Assembly (NCBI GenBank): GCA_900696575.1
Contig: CAADHD010000023.1
Span: 1 to 64,000 of the forward strand
Direction of reading: 5' to 3'
DNA: 64,000 nucleotides
Source: an uncultured Bacteroidota bacterium
Lineage (GTDB): Bacteria > Bacteroidota > Bacteroidia > AKYH767-A > OLB10
Part shown: positions 56,357-64,000 of the stretch, piece by piece
Layout of the letters: the number at the start of each line of letters is the position of its first letter
How positions within the stretch are numbered: the stretch's first letter is position 1
Made by a program: the position numbers and the translations under genes
Notes under the pieces: model-generated
Databases searched by the model: none
Seen by the model: the letters and a program-made list of their open reading frames with translations, nothing else
Told to the model about the DNA's origin: nothing

Positions 56357-57310
56357 TCACTTCCTGTTGCGAAGGAGCCAATCTGTTACATTTTTTTCGA
56401 TACGGCTTAACGGATCGGGCGAAGAATCGGGTATGAATGTATTTCCTGTAATTTTTTCAAACAGCTCAATGTAACGGGCTGAGACCATTTGAACTATTTC
56501 ATCAGTCATTTCCGGAACATGCTCTCCTTCTTTTCCCATAAAATTATTTTCCATCAGCCACTGCCTTAAAAATTCCTTGGAGAGTTGTTTCTGTGGTTCG
56601 CCCTTTTGCTGCCTGATCTCATAGCCTTCAGCATAAAAATAGCGCGAAGAATCAGGAGTATGAATCTCATCAATCAGCAAAATGTTTCCATCCGTATCTT
56701 TTCCGAATTCATACTTTGTATCCACCAGAATCAAGCCCCGGGCAGCTGCCATTTCAGAACCTTTCTTAAACAATGCCCGTGTATATTTTTCAATCATCAG
56801 ATAATCGTTTTCACTCACTATGCCTTTGCTGATGATTTCCTCGCGCGAAATGTCTTCATCATGTCCTTCGTTGGCTTTGGTTGTAGGAGTGATGATGGGA
56901 TCAGGAAAGCGGTCATTTTCTTTAAGGCCATCCGGCATGTTAACTCCGCATAATTCTCTTTTACCTGTTTGATAGGTTCGCCATGCATGTCCGCTCAGGT
57001 ATCCGCGAATAACCATTTCCACCTTAAAGGGATTACATTTTTTACCGATGGTAACATTAGGGTCAGGCATGGATATTATCCAGTTGGGAACGGATGATGA
57101 CGTAGCCTGCATAAAATGATGGGCAATGCGGTTTAGCACCTGCCCTTTAAAAGGAATTGGGCGCGGAAGGATGACATCAAAGGCAGAGATTCGGTCACTT
57201 ACTATCATTACCAGCAAATCTTTTCCTATGGTGTAAACATCACGCACCTTACCATGATAAACTGAAGATTGGCCGGGGAAATGAAAATCGGTTTTCAGAA
57301 TGGCTTTCAT
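56357..57310 (-). CDS. purC: SAICAR synthetase
   Basis: Enzyme joining CAIR and aspartate with ATP in purine synthesis. The family stretches are visible: [86 protein letters not shown]. Length of 317 residues is the longer form. ATG 57310 is preceded by a near-promoter element (TTTATTTG, one mismatch). Single gene, convergent with the UvrD-tail-like gene. Confidence 0.95.
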   Translation of the reverse strand: MKAILKTDFHFPGQSSVYHGKVRDVYTIGKDLLVMIVSDRISAFDVILPRPIPFKGQVLNRIAHHFMQATSSSVPNWIISMPDPNVTIGKKCNPFKVEMVIRGYLSGHAWRTYQTGKRELCGVNMPDGLKENDRFPDPIITPTTKANEGHDEDISREEIISKGIVSENDYLMIEKYTRALFKKGSEMAAARGLILVDTKYEFGKDTDGNILLIDEIHTPDSSRYFYAEGYEIRQQKGEPQKQLSKEFLRQWLMENNFMGKEGEHVPEMTDEIVQMVSARYIELFEKITGNTFIPDSSPDPLSRIEKNVTDWLLRNRK

Positions 57311-57404
57311 GTGTGCAAATAAAAGAGAATGGATATGATTCAGAGGATGATTCCGGATTTTATTACTGAAGAAACCCGGTATCTAAATTCCATGAAATGG
57401 ATAA

Positions 57405-57914
57405 TTACCAGTTCCCTGCATAATCAAAACTTTCACCGGTTTTAAACCGGAAGTAATCGAACTTCAATCTGGTAATTTGCCTGATGTGAAGCAGGTCATG
57501 AGCAAGCCAGTTATTCAGAAACATGCCTGCATACAGGTTGCCGAGTTTAGCATGTGTATAAAAATTATTCCAAGTTGGATTTTTTAATGAGCGTAACCAT
57601 TCAACAGAATTTTTCCGATCGGTTAAAAAGGCATCCAGTGTTGTCTCATAATCTTGTTCTGCATATTTTCGTAAGGAAACTAATTCAACAGGATTGATCC
57701 CGGGCATTTTTTCGGATGGAGTTTCAAGTACATGTTTCACTCTTGCCCTGAAATCTTCAAGTTCCTCATCATGAAGATGACAAACAATTTCGAGCAGGTT
57801 CCATTTATCCGGTGAAGGTTTCCACCGGTATTGTTCTTCCGGTATTTTTTCAAGTAAAGATTTGAAAACAGAAATGTTTCTTTCCAATTCATTGAAAACA
57901 ATTTTTGACTCCAT
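57405..57914 (-). CDS. DinB family protein
   Basis: A 169-residue four-helix bundle protein of the DinB/YfiT group. The metal-binding His pattern shows HLHDEELEDF and, at the C-terminal helix, NWLAHDLLHIRQITRL. Members are usually thiol- or metal-dependent transferases; many use bacillithiol, which this genome can make (bshC at the right edge). That link is inference. Follows the HerA-like gene after a few bases, so the two are probably one transcript. Start at ATG 57914 rather than 57923. Confidence 0.85.
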   Translation of the reverse strand: MESKIVFNELERNISVFKSLLEKIPEEQYRWKPSPDKWNLLEIVCHLHDEELEDFRARVKHVLETPSEKMPGINPVELVSLRKYAEQDYETTLDAFLTDRKNSVEWLRSLKNPTWNNFYTHAKLGNLYAGMFLNNWLAHDLLHIRQITRLKFDYFRFKTGESFDYAGNW

Positions 57915-57926
57915 CGGAAGCACTGA

Positions 57927-59462
57927 TTAAAAAAAACTCTTGCGTTTTCTTGCTGAAGTTCCGGTTACGCCAAGAGCTCCGAGCAAACTTCGGGTTAGCA
58001 CAACTGCGGCTGTACGCAGTACTGTCTTTCCTACGGTACTGTTTAAAGTGCGTTCAAGAGTAGAAGTTTGTCCGGCAGGCGCATTCGCTGCAGGAGCAGT
58101 AGCTGCTGCTGCTTTCAGTTTTTCGGTAAGAATTTCAAAGGCGCTTTCGCGGTCAATTTCGCGGTTGTATTTTCTGACTAATTCGGAGTGGTTAACAATT
58201 GCATCGCTTTCGGCAGGAGTGATAACATCCATGCGCGACTGAGGCGCCCGCAGGTAACAATGAACTAACGGGGTGGGAACACCTTTTTCGTTCAGAGCAG
58301 TTACCAGAGCTTCGCCAATACCAAGCTGGGTAAGCAATTCTTCGGTTTTATAGAAATCGCTGAGCGGATAATTTTCTGCCACTTGCTTAATGTCTTTTCT
58401 GTCTTGAGCGGTGAAAGCTCTGAGAGCATGCTGAACCTTCAATCCTAACTGAGCCAGTACGGGCCGCGGAATATCAACAGGAGACTGAGTACAGAAAAAA
58501 ACACCCACGCCTTTGGAGCGGATAAGTTTTATAATGGATTCAATCTGACTTAACAGTACACTGCTTGCTTCTTTAAACACCAGATGGGCTTCGTCAATAA
58601 AAATCACAAGTTTGGGTTGCTCCATGTCGCCTTCTTCGGGAAAAGTGGCATAAATCTCCGCCAGCAGACTAAGCATAAAAGTAGAAAACAGTTTGGGTTT
58701 ATCCTGTATGTCAACCAGCCGGATGATGTTCAGGTATCCTCTTCCGTTTTCGTCAATGCGCATAAGATCATCTGGGTCAAACGAAGGCTCTCCGAAAAAC
58801 ATTTCGGCTCCCTGCTGTTCAATTTCAATCACTTTTCGGATGATGGTAGAAGTAGAAGCCGTGCTGATGCGTCCGTATTCTTTTTCAATTTCCTCCTTGC
58901 CTTCGTTGGTAAGGTACTGAAGTGTTTTTTTAAAATCTTTTAAATCGAGAAGCGGTATCTGCTTATCATCACAGTATTTAAAAACAAGCGAAACCACACC
59001 GGCTTGTGTATCGTTTAGTTCCAGAATTTTTGAAAACAGAACCGGACCGAATTCAAGAACCGTTGAACGCAATCTTACTCCATTTTCATTAGAAATGGAA
59101 AGCAATTCAACCGGAAAAGATTCAGGTTTCCATTCAAGATTCATCAGTTTCATGCGCTCATCTATTTTAGGATTGGCAGTGCCTTCGGCAGCCAATCCGC
59201 TCATATCACCTTTTACATCCATCAATAAACACGGAACACCGTTTTGAGAAAGCTGTTCGGCAATAACCTGAATGGTTTTTGTTTTTCCGGTTCCGGTAGC
59301 TCCGGCAATAAGGCCATGACGGTTGAAAGTGCTTAGCGGAATATCTACTTTGAAATCAGGGATAACTTCTCCATCAAGTTTGGCACATCCTAAGCTGATA
59401 GCAGCCCCTGAATGTTTGTATTTAGGTGATTCTGAATCTGTAAATGTTGATAAACGGCTCAT
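57927..59462 (-). CDS. HerA-like helicase (DUF853 family)
   Basis: A 511-residue ATPase. Walker A GATGTGKTKTI, ISLGCAKLDGEVIP before it, VPCLLMDVKGDMSGLAAEG, Walker B LVIFIDEAHLVFKEASS and VGVFFCTQSPVDIPRPVLAQLG. These define the DUF853/HerA-like family of soluble hexameric motors; the role in the cell is not established. The last ~50 residues are Ala/Thr-rich and then basic (TSARKRKSFF). It precedes DinB in the same direction. No NurA nuclease adjoins, so a recombination role is not supported by context. Confidence 0.88.
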   Translation of the reverse strand: MSRLSTFTDSESPKYKHSGAAISLGCAKLDGEVIPDFKVDIPLSTFNRHGLIAGATGTGKTKTIQVIAEQLSQNGVPCLLMDVKGDMSGLAAEGTANPKIDERMKLMNLEWKPESFPVELLSISNENGVRLRSTVLEFGPVLFSKILELNDTQAGVVSLVFKYCDDKQIPLLDLKDFKKTLQYLTNEGKEEIEKEYGRISTASTSTIIRKVIEIEQQGAEMFFGEPSFDPDDLMRIDENGRGYLNIIRLVDIQDKPKLFSTFMLSLLAEIYATFPEEGDMEQPKLVIFIDEAHLVFKEASSVLLSQIESIIKLIRSKGVGVFFCTQSPVDIPRPVLAQLGLKVQHALRAFTAQDRKDIKQVAENYPLSDFYKTEELLTQLGIGEALVTALNEKGVPTPLVHCYLRAPQSRMDVITPAESDAIVNHSELVRKYNREIDRESAFEILTEKLKAAAATAPAANAPAGQTSTLERTLNSTVGKTVLRTAAVVLTRSLLGALGVTGTSARKRKSFF

Positions 59463-59540
59463 AATGTTGAAAATTGATTTTTCAGCCTACGAAAATAGTA
59501 TGATTTCAAAATCAGGAGCCAAAAGCTTGACTATTTGCTG

Positions 59541-59548
59541 TACATTTG
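59541..59548 (+). promoter_or_regulatory. Promoter -7 element (TACATTTG)
   Basis: Exact TAnnTTTG, 32 bases before ATG 59581 of the large T9SS protein. Confidence 0.45.
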
Positions 59549-59580
59549 AAACGTCAACCATCAGTCTGCAAAAACGTAAA

Positions 59581-62500
59581 ATGTCTGACAATTTTATGTT
59601 GAAAAGGATTCAAACCGTTTGGATTTTTTTCCTGATGCAACTACCCTTTGCATCAGCGCAGCAGATTATTGCCGAATGGAATTTTCCTAATAATCCTGAC
59701 AATGCATTGGTTGATATATCTAACGGGTTAAATACGGCAGCAACCATTTCCACACAGGGTGGCACAGGCGTTATGGGATTTACCCAGGCAGGTGCTACCA
59801 CTTATTCGGCTAATTGTACAGGATGGGATAATGGCAGCGGATTAAAGTGGTGGGAAGTAACCATCAATACAAGCGGTTGTGTAAACATTACGCTTACTTC
59901 TAAACAATACAGTTCATCCACAGGCCCGCGTGATTTCAGAGTTGATTACCGCATCGGAGCCGGACCATGGACCTTTCTTACCAATGTTCCGGCTGTAGCA
60001 ACTAACTGGACTGCCGGAGTTCTGCCATTAACTTTGTTACCCGTTGCCTGCGAAAATCAACCGGCTGTTTCATTCAGATGGATAATGACATCCAACACAG
60101 CCGTTGGCGGTGCCGCAGTTGCTTCGGGTGGAAATACCAGAATTGATGACATCAGCATAGCATGGAATTCTGATGATTACTACCGTAGCATCCAAAACGG
60201 CAACTGGAATAATATCGCAACATGGGAATCATCGCCTGATAACATTACATGGAATCCGGCCATCATGCCGCCTTCTCAATTTGCGCGTACTATCACTGTC
60301 AGAAGTCCGCATACAGTTACAATCAATTCCAATGTCGGTTTGGATGAAACCATTGTTGAACTTGGCGCAACGCTATCATGGCAATCTTTCAATCTTACTG
60401 TATACAATGGAACAGGAGTGGATTTACAAGTTAACGGAACATTTTGGGATAATGCTACTAACAATGTAACATTCAGTCCTGCTCTTGCAGCATCATGGGC
60501 ATTGGGTGCTAATGCAACTTACATTAAATCAAACAACGGCAGCGCCAACAACTGGCGCGATAATTACAACGGAGGTATAGCCACTATTCCGGCTACTGCT
60601 ACCTGGTACATCAGAAAAATCAGTGGCAATAATCCTTCGGTAAGCTCGCTTGCCATGTACTATCCCAACCTGATTATTGAAAATAACACCGGAGCTCACT
60701 GGATAGCCACCGGCCCGTCATCCTTTCAGGGAGCCGGCACTACCATCACCGTAAAAGGATTTATGGACGTAGGCGGAGGAGGCAGCAGCACCGTTGAGTT
60801 TGAATGTACCAATACCAATCCCACAGCAGTTATCATTACAGGTAATCTTACCATTCGTACCGGCAATCTGCTCCGCAATTACGGAACCGGATTCGATTTG
60901 TATTCCAATCTGATATGTGACGGCAGCATTATTTACGATGCTACGGATCCACGCAGAATTATTTTCAGCGGAAGCGGAGCGCAATCCATCTCAGGCACCG
61001 GAACGCTCAACATCTTCAACATGATTATGAATAAACCTTCGGGTGATTTGATATTGAACCGACCTATCAAAGTGGATAATAACCTTCAGTTCAACAATCC
61101 GGGAGGAAGAATTTTTTCTTCGTCCGCCAATTTGCTTACCATAGAATCATCAGCCACAGTAACCACTCCCAACAACAGCAGTTTTGTACATGGTCCGGTT
61201 CGCAAGCTGGGCGATCCTGCATTTACATTTCCTGTCGGAAAAAATAACGACTATCAGGCCATAGCCATCAGTGCCGGATCGGGAGGAGGCGGTGGAGTTT
61301 TCTGGAGCGAAAATTTCGGTACAGGTTGCAATGCAGGTCAACTGGCAACATCATACACAGGGCCTAACGGAGCATGGAATATTACCAACACCGGTTCAAA
61401 TGATCCGGCCGCTAATAACTGGTTTGTAAGTGCTGCTGAAAACGGACAGGGAGCAGGCGTTTGCGGAGCAGCCTGTGGTACTAACCGGACGTTGCATCTT
61501 GGCGCCACTTATCCATCGGTTGACCCGGGAGCTGCCTATTATGAGTCCACTCCCGGTTTTTGCCCTACTTTCCTTCCTTGTTCTTACACCGACCGCAGAG
61601 CCGAGTCGCCTTTAATCAACTGTACCGGAAGAACAGGAATAACCCTTTCCTTTAATTATATGGAATTTGGCGAAGGCAGCAGCGATAATGCTACCCTCTG
61701 GTATTTTGATGGTGCTACCTGGTCGCTTCTGATTGATCTTCCTAAAACGTTGTGTTGCGGAAATGTAACCTGTACAGGCTCTATTCAGGGATTGTGGACA
61801 GCCTATTCGATAACACTGCCTGCCAGCGCCAATAACAATCCGGGCATACGTATAGGTTTCCGTTGGGTTAACAATGCCAACGGAGCGGGTACCGACCCTT
61901 CCTTTGCCGTTGATGATATTCAACTCAGTACATCCGGTACAACAGAATCTTTTACTGCTGAGTATTTTTATACAAACCCCCAGATTGTTTATAACAACAT
62001 TGTGAATGCTCCTCTTGATCATATCAGCCAATGTGAATATTGGACGTTGACACGTGATGTGGGTACAAGCAACCGGTTTGTAACGCTCACGTGGGATTTG
62101 AATAGTTGCGGAGTAACCGACCTTCCTGATTTGAGAGTGGCGCGATTTAATGGCGCTTCATGGGATGACAGGGGCAATGGCGGGACTACCGGAACTACTG
62201 CTGCCGGAACAATTATCTCGGCTGCCGCCCAAACCGCTTACGGGCCTTTTACGCTTGCCTCAGTAACTACCGAAAACCCGTTGCCCGTTGAGCTGCTCAG
62301 CTTTAATGCTGAATACAAAAACAAAAATGTATTGCTCGAATGGATTACCGCTTCTGAGCTGAACAATGATTACTTCTCTGTACAGCGCAGTAAAGACGGA
62401 AAATCATTTCAGGACATTGCCCGCGTTAAGGGTGCCGGCAGCAGCAGCTCATTAAAACAATACCAGATCATTGATGATAATCCGTTGCCTGATCTTTCTT

Positions 62501-62832
62501 ACTACCGTTTAAAACAGGTGGATTTTGACGGCAGCGAAAAACTCACACCTCCTGTAGCTGTAAAAATTCCAACTTCCGGAACAATAAGCATCATCAGCGT
62601 AATGCCCTTCAGTTATTCGGGCGTTGTATCGTTGCAGGTGTATTCAGAGCAAAAATGTAACGCAGAAATAATGTTGATTGATGCACAGGGCAGGGTAGTG
62701 GTTAATGAGAAAATTAATCTGAATGCAGGAATGCAATCTGTTAATCTCACATCATACAGCTTAGCTGAAGGATTATACACTTTACTTCTTCATGCCGGCA
62801 ATGAGTTGAGCAAAGCAAGATTTAATTATTAG
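59581..62832 (+). CDS. Large secreted protein with T9SS type A-like C-terminus
   Basis: A 1083-residue exported protein. ATG 59581 (MSDNFMLKRIQ) gives a signal peptide ending FASAQ; ATG 59596 is a possible alternative. The upstream open frame to 59323 overlaps the HerA-like gene and is rejected. Beta-rich modules follow: an N-terminal lectin-like part with TTYSANCTGWDNGSGLKWW, a repeated strand region (60300-61100), a DNATLWYFDGATW segment, and a fibronectin-like stretch VELLSFNAEYKNKNVLLEWITASELNNDYF with YYRLKQVDFDG. The end is a type A-like sorting domain (AEIMLIDAQGRVV, LAEGLYTLLLHAG, KARFNY). Ligand unknown. Its stop overlaps the convergent bshC stop by 11 bases. Confidence 0.88.
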   Translation: MSDNFMLKRIQTVWIFFLMQLPFASAQQIIAEWNFPNNPDNALVDISNGLNTAATISTQGGTGVMGFTQAGATTYSANCTGWDNGSGLKWWEVTINTSGCVNITLTSKQYSSSTGPRDFRVDYRIGAGPWTFLTNVPAVATNWTAGVLPLTLLPVACENQPAVSFRWIMTSNTAVGGAAVASGGNTRIDDISIAWNSDDYYRSIQNGNWNNIATWESSPDNITWNPAIMPPSQFARTITVRSPHTVTINSNVGLDETIVELGATLSWQSFNLTVYNGTGVDLQVNGTFWDNATNNVTFSPALAASWALGANATYIKSNNGSANNWRDNYNGGIATIPATATWYIRKISGNNPSVSSLAMYYPNLIIENNTGAHWIATGPSSFQGAGTTITVKGFMDVGGGGSSTVEFECTNTNPTAVIITGNLTIRTGNLLRNYGTGFDLYSNLICDGSIIYDATDPRRIIFSGSGAQSISGTGTLNIFNMIMNKPSGDLILNRPIKVDNNLQFNNPGGRIFSSSANLLTIESSATVTTPNNSSFVHGPVRKLGDPAFTFPVGKNNDYQAIAISAGSGGGGGVFWSENFGTGCNAGQLATSYTGPNGAWNITNTGSNDPAANNWFVSAAENGQGAGVCGAACGTNRTLHLGATYPSVDPGAAYYESTPGFCPTFLPCSYTDRRAESPLINCTGRTGITLSFNYMEFGEGSSDNATLWYFDGATWSLLIDLPKTLCCGNVTCTGSIQGLWTAYSITLPASANNNPGIRIGFRWVNNANGAGTDPSFAVDDIQLSTSGTTESFTAEYFYTNPQIVYNNIVNAPLDHISQCEYWTLTRDVGTSNRFVTLTWDLNSCGVTDLPDLRVARFNGASWDDRGNGGTTGTTAAGTIISAAAQTAYGPFTLASVTTENPLPVELLSFNAEYKNKNVLLEWITASELNNDYFSVQRSKDGKSFQDIARVKGAGSSSSLKQYQIIDDNPLPDLSYYRLKQVDFDGSEKLTPPVAVKIPTSGTISIISVMPFSYSGVVSLQVYSEQKCNAEIMLIDAQGRVVVNEKINLNAGMQSVNLTSYSLAEGLYTLLLHAGNELSKARFNY

Positions 62833-64000
62833 CCTTTTCTGAAAAAGATTTCAACCCGGTATGGAACGGGTTAGCCTGTTCATGCAGGTTGTCTATGTAA
62901 TGCTCTCCAAACCTTTCAGCAGCAAACAGCATGTTTTCTCTTCGTTCCTGCAAAATTCCATCCGGTAAAATGATTTGTTGGATTTTCCGGATACGGTTCA
63001 GATTGACCTCTTCTTTTTTCTTTAATGCTTTCAGTAGTTTTTCTTTAAGATGATCTATGCCTTTGAGCGCTTTCTGTTTTTCAGCCATTACGGAGCCTGA
63101 AAGCGATGGGTCAACGGATGCAATTTTCTGCAAAAGCAAATCATAAACTTTCTCAAGCGAATGTGATTCTGTTTTTAAATTCGATTCTTCTCCGGCTGAT
63201 GCTGCAATCAACATATTCATAACCGTGTTTTCATCTTTCAGAAAATCTTCAACATTCAGTTTTGTTTTCTCCACGAGTTGAGAAGTGTGCCGGTCTATCC
63301 ACAAAAACGAGTCGCGAAGCAACAAAACGGGCATGCGCTGACGGTGATACTCAAAAAACGATTTGTACTCCATCCAGTAAGAAATTTCGGCCGGACCGCC
63401 CGTGTATGCAATGTTTGGAAGAATCATTTCCTGATAAAGCGGACGCGTAATTACATTCGGGCTGAAGTGCTCAGGATGATTTTCAATTTCGGCATTCAAT
63501 TCCTTTTTACTGAATTGCTTTCCTGTTTGAAGTGTTGAGTAGCCGGAATCTGTTTTTACCATTCTTTCCCTTATTTCGTTTCCCAGATAAAAGAAATTAA
63601 TTTCGCGCGGATGCACCTGTGCTTTGTAATTCTTTTCGAGAGAAGCAATGGTTTCATTCACTAACCTGAATCCGCTGTTGTTTTCCACTTCATCCGTCAT
63701 TACCGGTTTAAGAACGGATTTCAGTTCACGGTCATCGGCATCAATGATTATCAATCCATGGCTACCCAACAGTCGGTGAGCAATTTCACGTGTAGCTGAG
63801 GAAAGCGTTTTATGTGTGGAGTAGCATTCTTTAAAAAGCAGAATCAGATTTTTTAATTTTTCATTTCCCTCAGCTTTTATCAGTAAGGTATCCGCTATTT
63901 CGGAAAGTCCATCTGTAGATAATCTTCCGCAGGGCGGGCCGGGCTGATGTTTATTCCACTCAATTTTTTCTCCCCGAAAATAAAAATGATTGATTTCTGC
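62822..64000 (-). CDS. bshC: Bacillithiol synthase (cysteine-adding enzyme), N-terminus beyond window
   Basis: The frame is open from the stop at 62822 to base 64000, so the gene continues past the right edge; the TTG at 63769 is not the real start. Family features: GPPCGRLSTDG, LLGSHGLIIIDADDRELK, FSPNVITRPLYQEMILPNIAYTGGPAEISYW and MPVLLLRDSFLWID, then a coiled coil and ILPDGILQERREN. BshC adds cysteine to glucosaminyl malate in bacillithiol synthesis. Known bacillithiol makers include Firmicutes and Bacteroidota. It is convergent with the large T9SS protein, overlapping by 11 bases. Confidence 0.9.
   Translation of the reverse strand, partial: AEINHFYFRGEKIEWNKHQPGPPCGRLSTDGLSEIADTLLIKAEGNEKLKNLILLFKECYSTHKTLSSATREIAHRLLGSHGLIIIDADDRELKSVLKPVMTDEVENNSGFRLVNETIASLEKNYKAQVHPREINFFYLGNEIRERMVKTDSGYSTLQTGKQFSKKELNAEIENHPEHFSPNVITRPLYQEMILPNIAYTGGPAEISYWMEYKSFFEYHRQRMPVLLLRDSFLWIDRHTSQLVEKTKLNVEDFLKDENTVMNMLIAASAGEESNLKTESHSLEKVYDLLLQKIASVDPSLSGSVMAEKQKALKGIDHLKEKLLKALKKKEEVNLNRIRKIQQIILPDGILQERRENMLFAAERFGEHYIDNLHEQANPFHTGLKSFSEKANN

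Noticed and set aside
59323-59580. Upstream extension of the large T9SS protein
   Set aside because: It overlaps the start of the HerA-like gene on the other strand and pushes the signal peptide inside; the promoter at 59541 lies within it.

Overview
The window is chromosomal DNA of a member of the phylum Bacteroidota. Four things point there. Five large secreted proteins end in type IX secretion system (T9SS) sorting domains, one of them the gliding-motility-associated type B form. Fourteen sites match the Bacteroidota -7 promoter element TAnnTTTG, nearly all a short distance upstream of genes. Shine-Dalgarno sequences are almost absent. Many families are typical of the phylum (DUF4199, DUF4340, DUF4920, DUF2279, DUF4159, BshC, MiaE). 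I cannot name the order or genus from sequence alone. Most of the window reads as ordinary core genome with densely packed genes and standard stop codons.

Layout. 1-2.4 kb: a partial gene cut by the left edge, then a T9SS cargo gene broken by an in-frame TGA and a frameshift, with a perfect 40-bp palindrome near its start. 2.4-5.7 kb: MiaE and a catalytic/non-catalytic M16 peptidase pair. 5.8-12.8 kb: a 2295-residue cell-surface protein with 13 tandem Ig-like modules, closed by a clear terminator. 12.9-21.6 kb: a same-strand run with DUF4920, an HMG-CoA-lyase-like enzyme, a repeat-rich coiled-coil protein, DUF4139, a NUDIX hydrolase, an LEA-like lipoprotein, a histidine-kinase-like ATPase with a membrane partner, and DUF456. 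21.6-22.2 kb: tRNA-Pro(GGG) on the minus strand and a decayed tRNA fragment. 22.3-27.9 kb: uvrA, a LOG-family enzyme, an unknown lipoprotein and its neighbour, and DoxX. 28-31.2 kb (minus): ABC exporter ATPase and permease with Ppx/GppA. 31.2-35.9 kb: FkbM methyltransferase, dapF and a subtilisin-like T9SS protease. 36-43.4 kb (minus): asnB, an alpha/beta-hydrolase pseudogene, dnaN, DUF4340 and three lipoproteins. 43.5-47.6 kb: rsmE, DUF4159, guaB and a methyltransferase. 47.6-50.8 kb (minus): a secreted sugar-dehydrogenase-like T9SS protein. 51-56.4 kb: plsC, DUF4199, an unknown secreted protein, a phosphohexomutase, DUF2279 and a UvrD-tail-like small protein. 56.4-59.5 kb (minus): purC, DinB and a HerA-like ATPase. 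59.6-64 kb: a large T9SS protein and, convergent to it, bshC running off the right edge.

How genes fit together. Housekeeping functions dominate: nucleotide synthesis (guaB, purC), cell wall and amino acids (dapF, asnB), replication and repair (dnaN, uvrA), rRNA/tRNA modification (rsmE, miaE), phospholipid synthesis (plsC) and bacillithiol synthesis (bshC). Mixed with them are surface and secreted products. I see no CRISPR array, prophage, transposase, toxin-antitoxin pair or recognisable defence island. The odd features are the broken T9SS gene with its palindrome, the hydrolase whose predicted catalytic serine codon is a TGA, the histidine-kinase-like protein with no visible phosphoacceptor box beside an unknown membrane partner, and expanding repeat tracts in two secreted proteins. 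No clearly new multi-gene system stood out.
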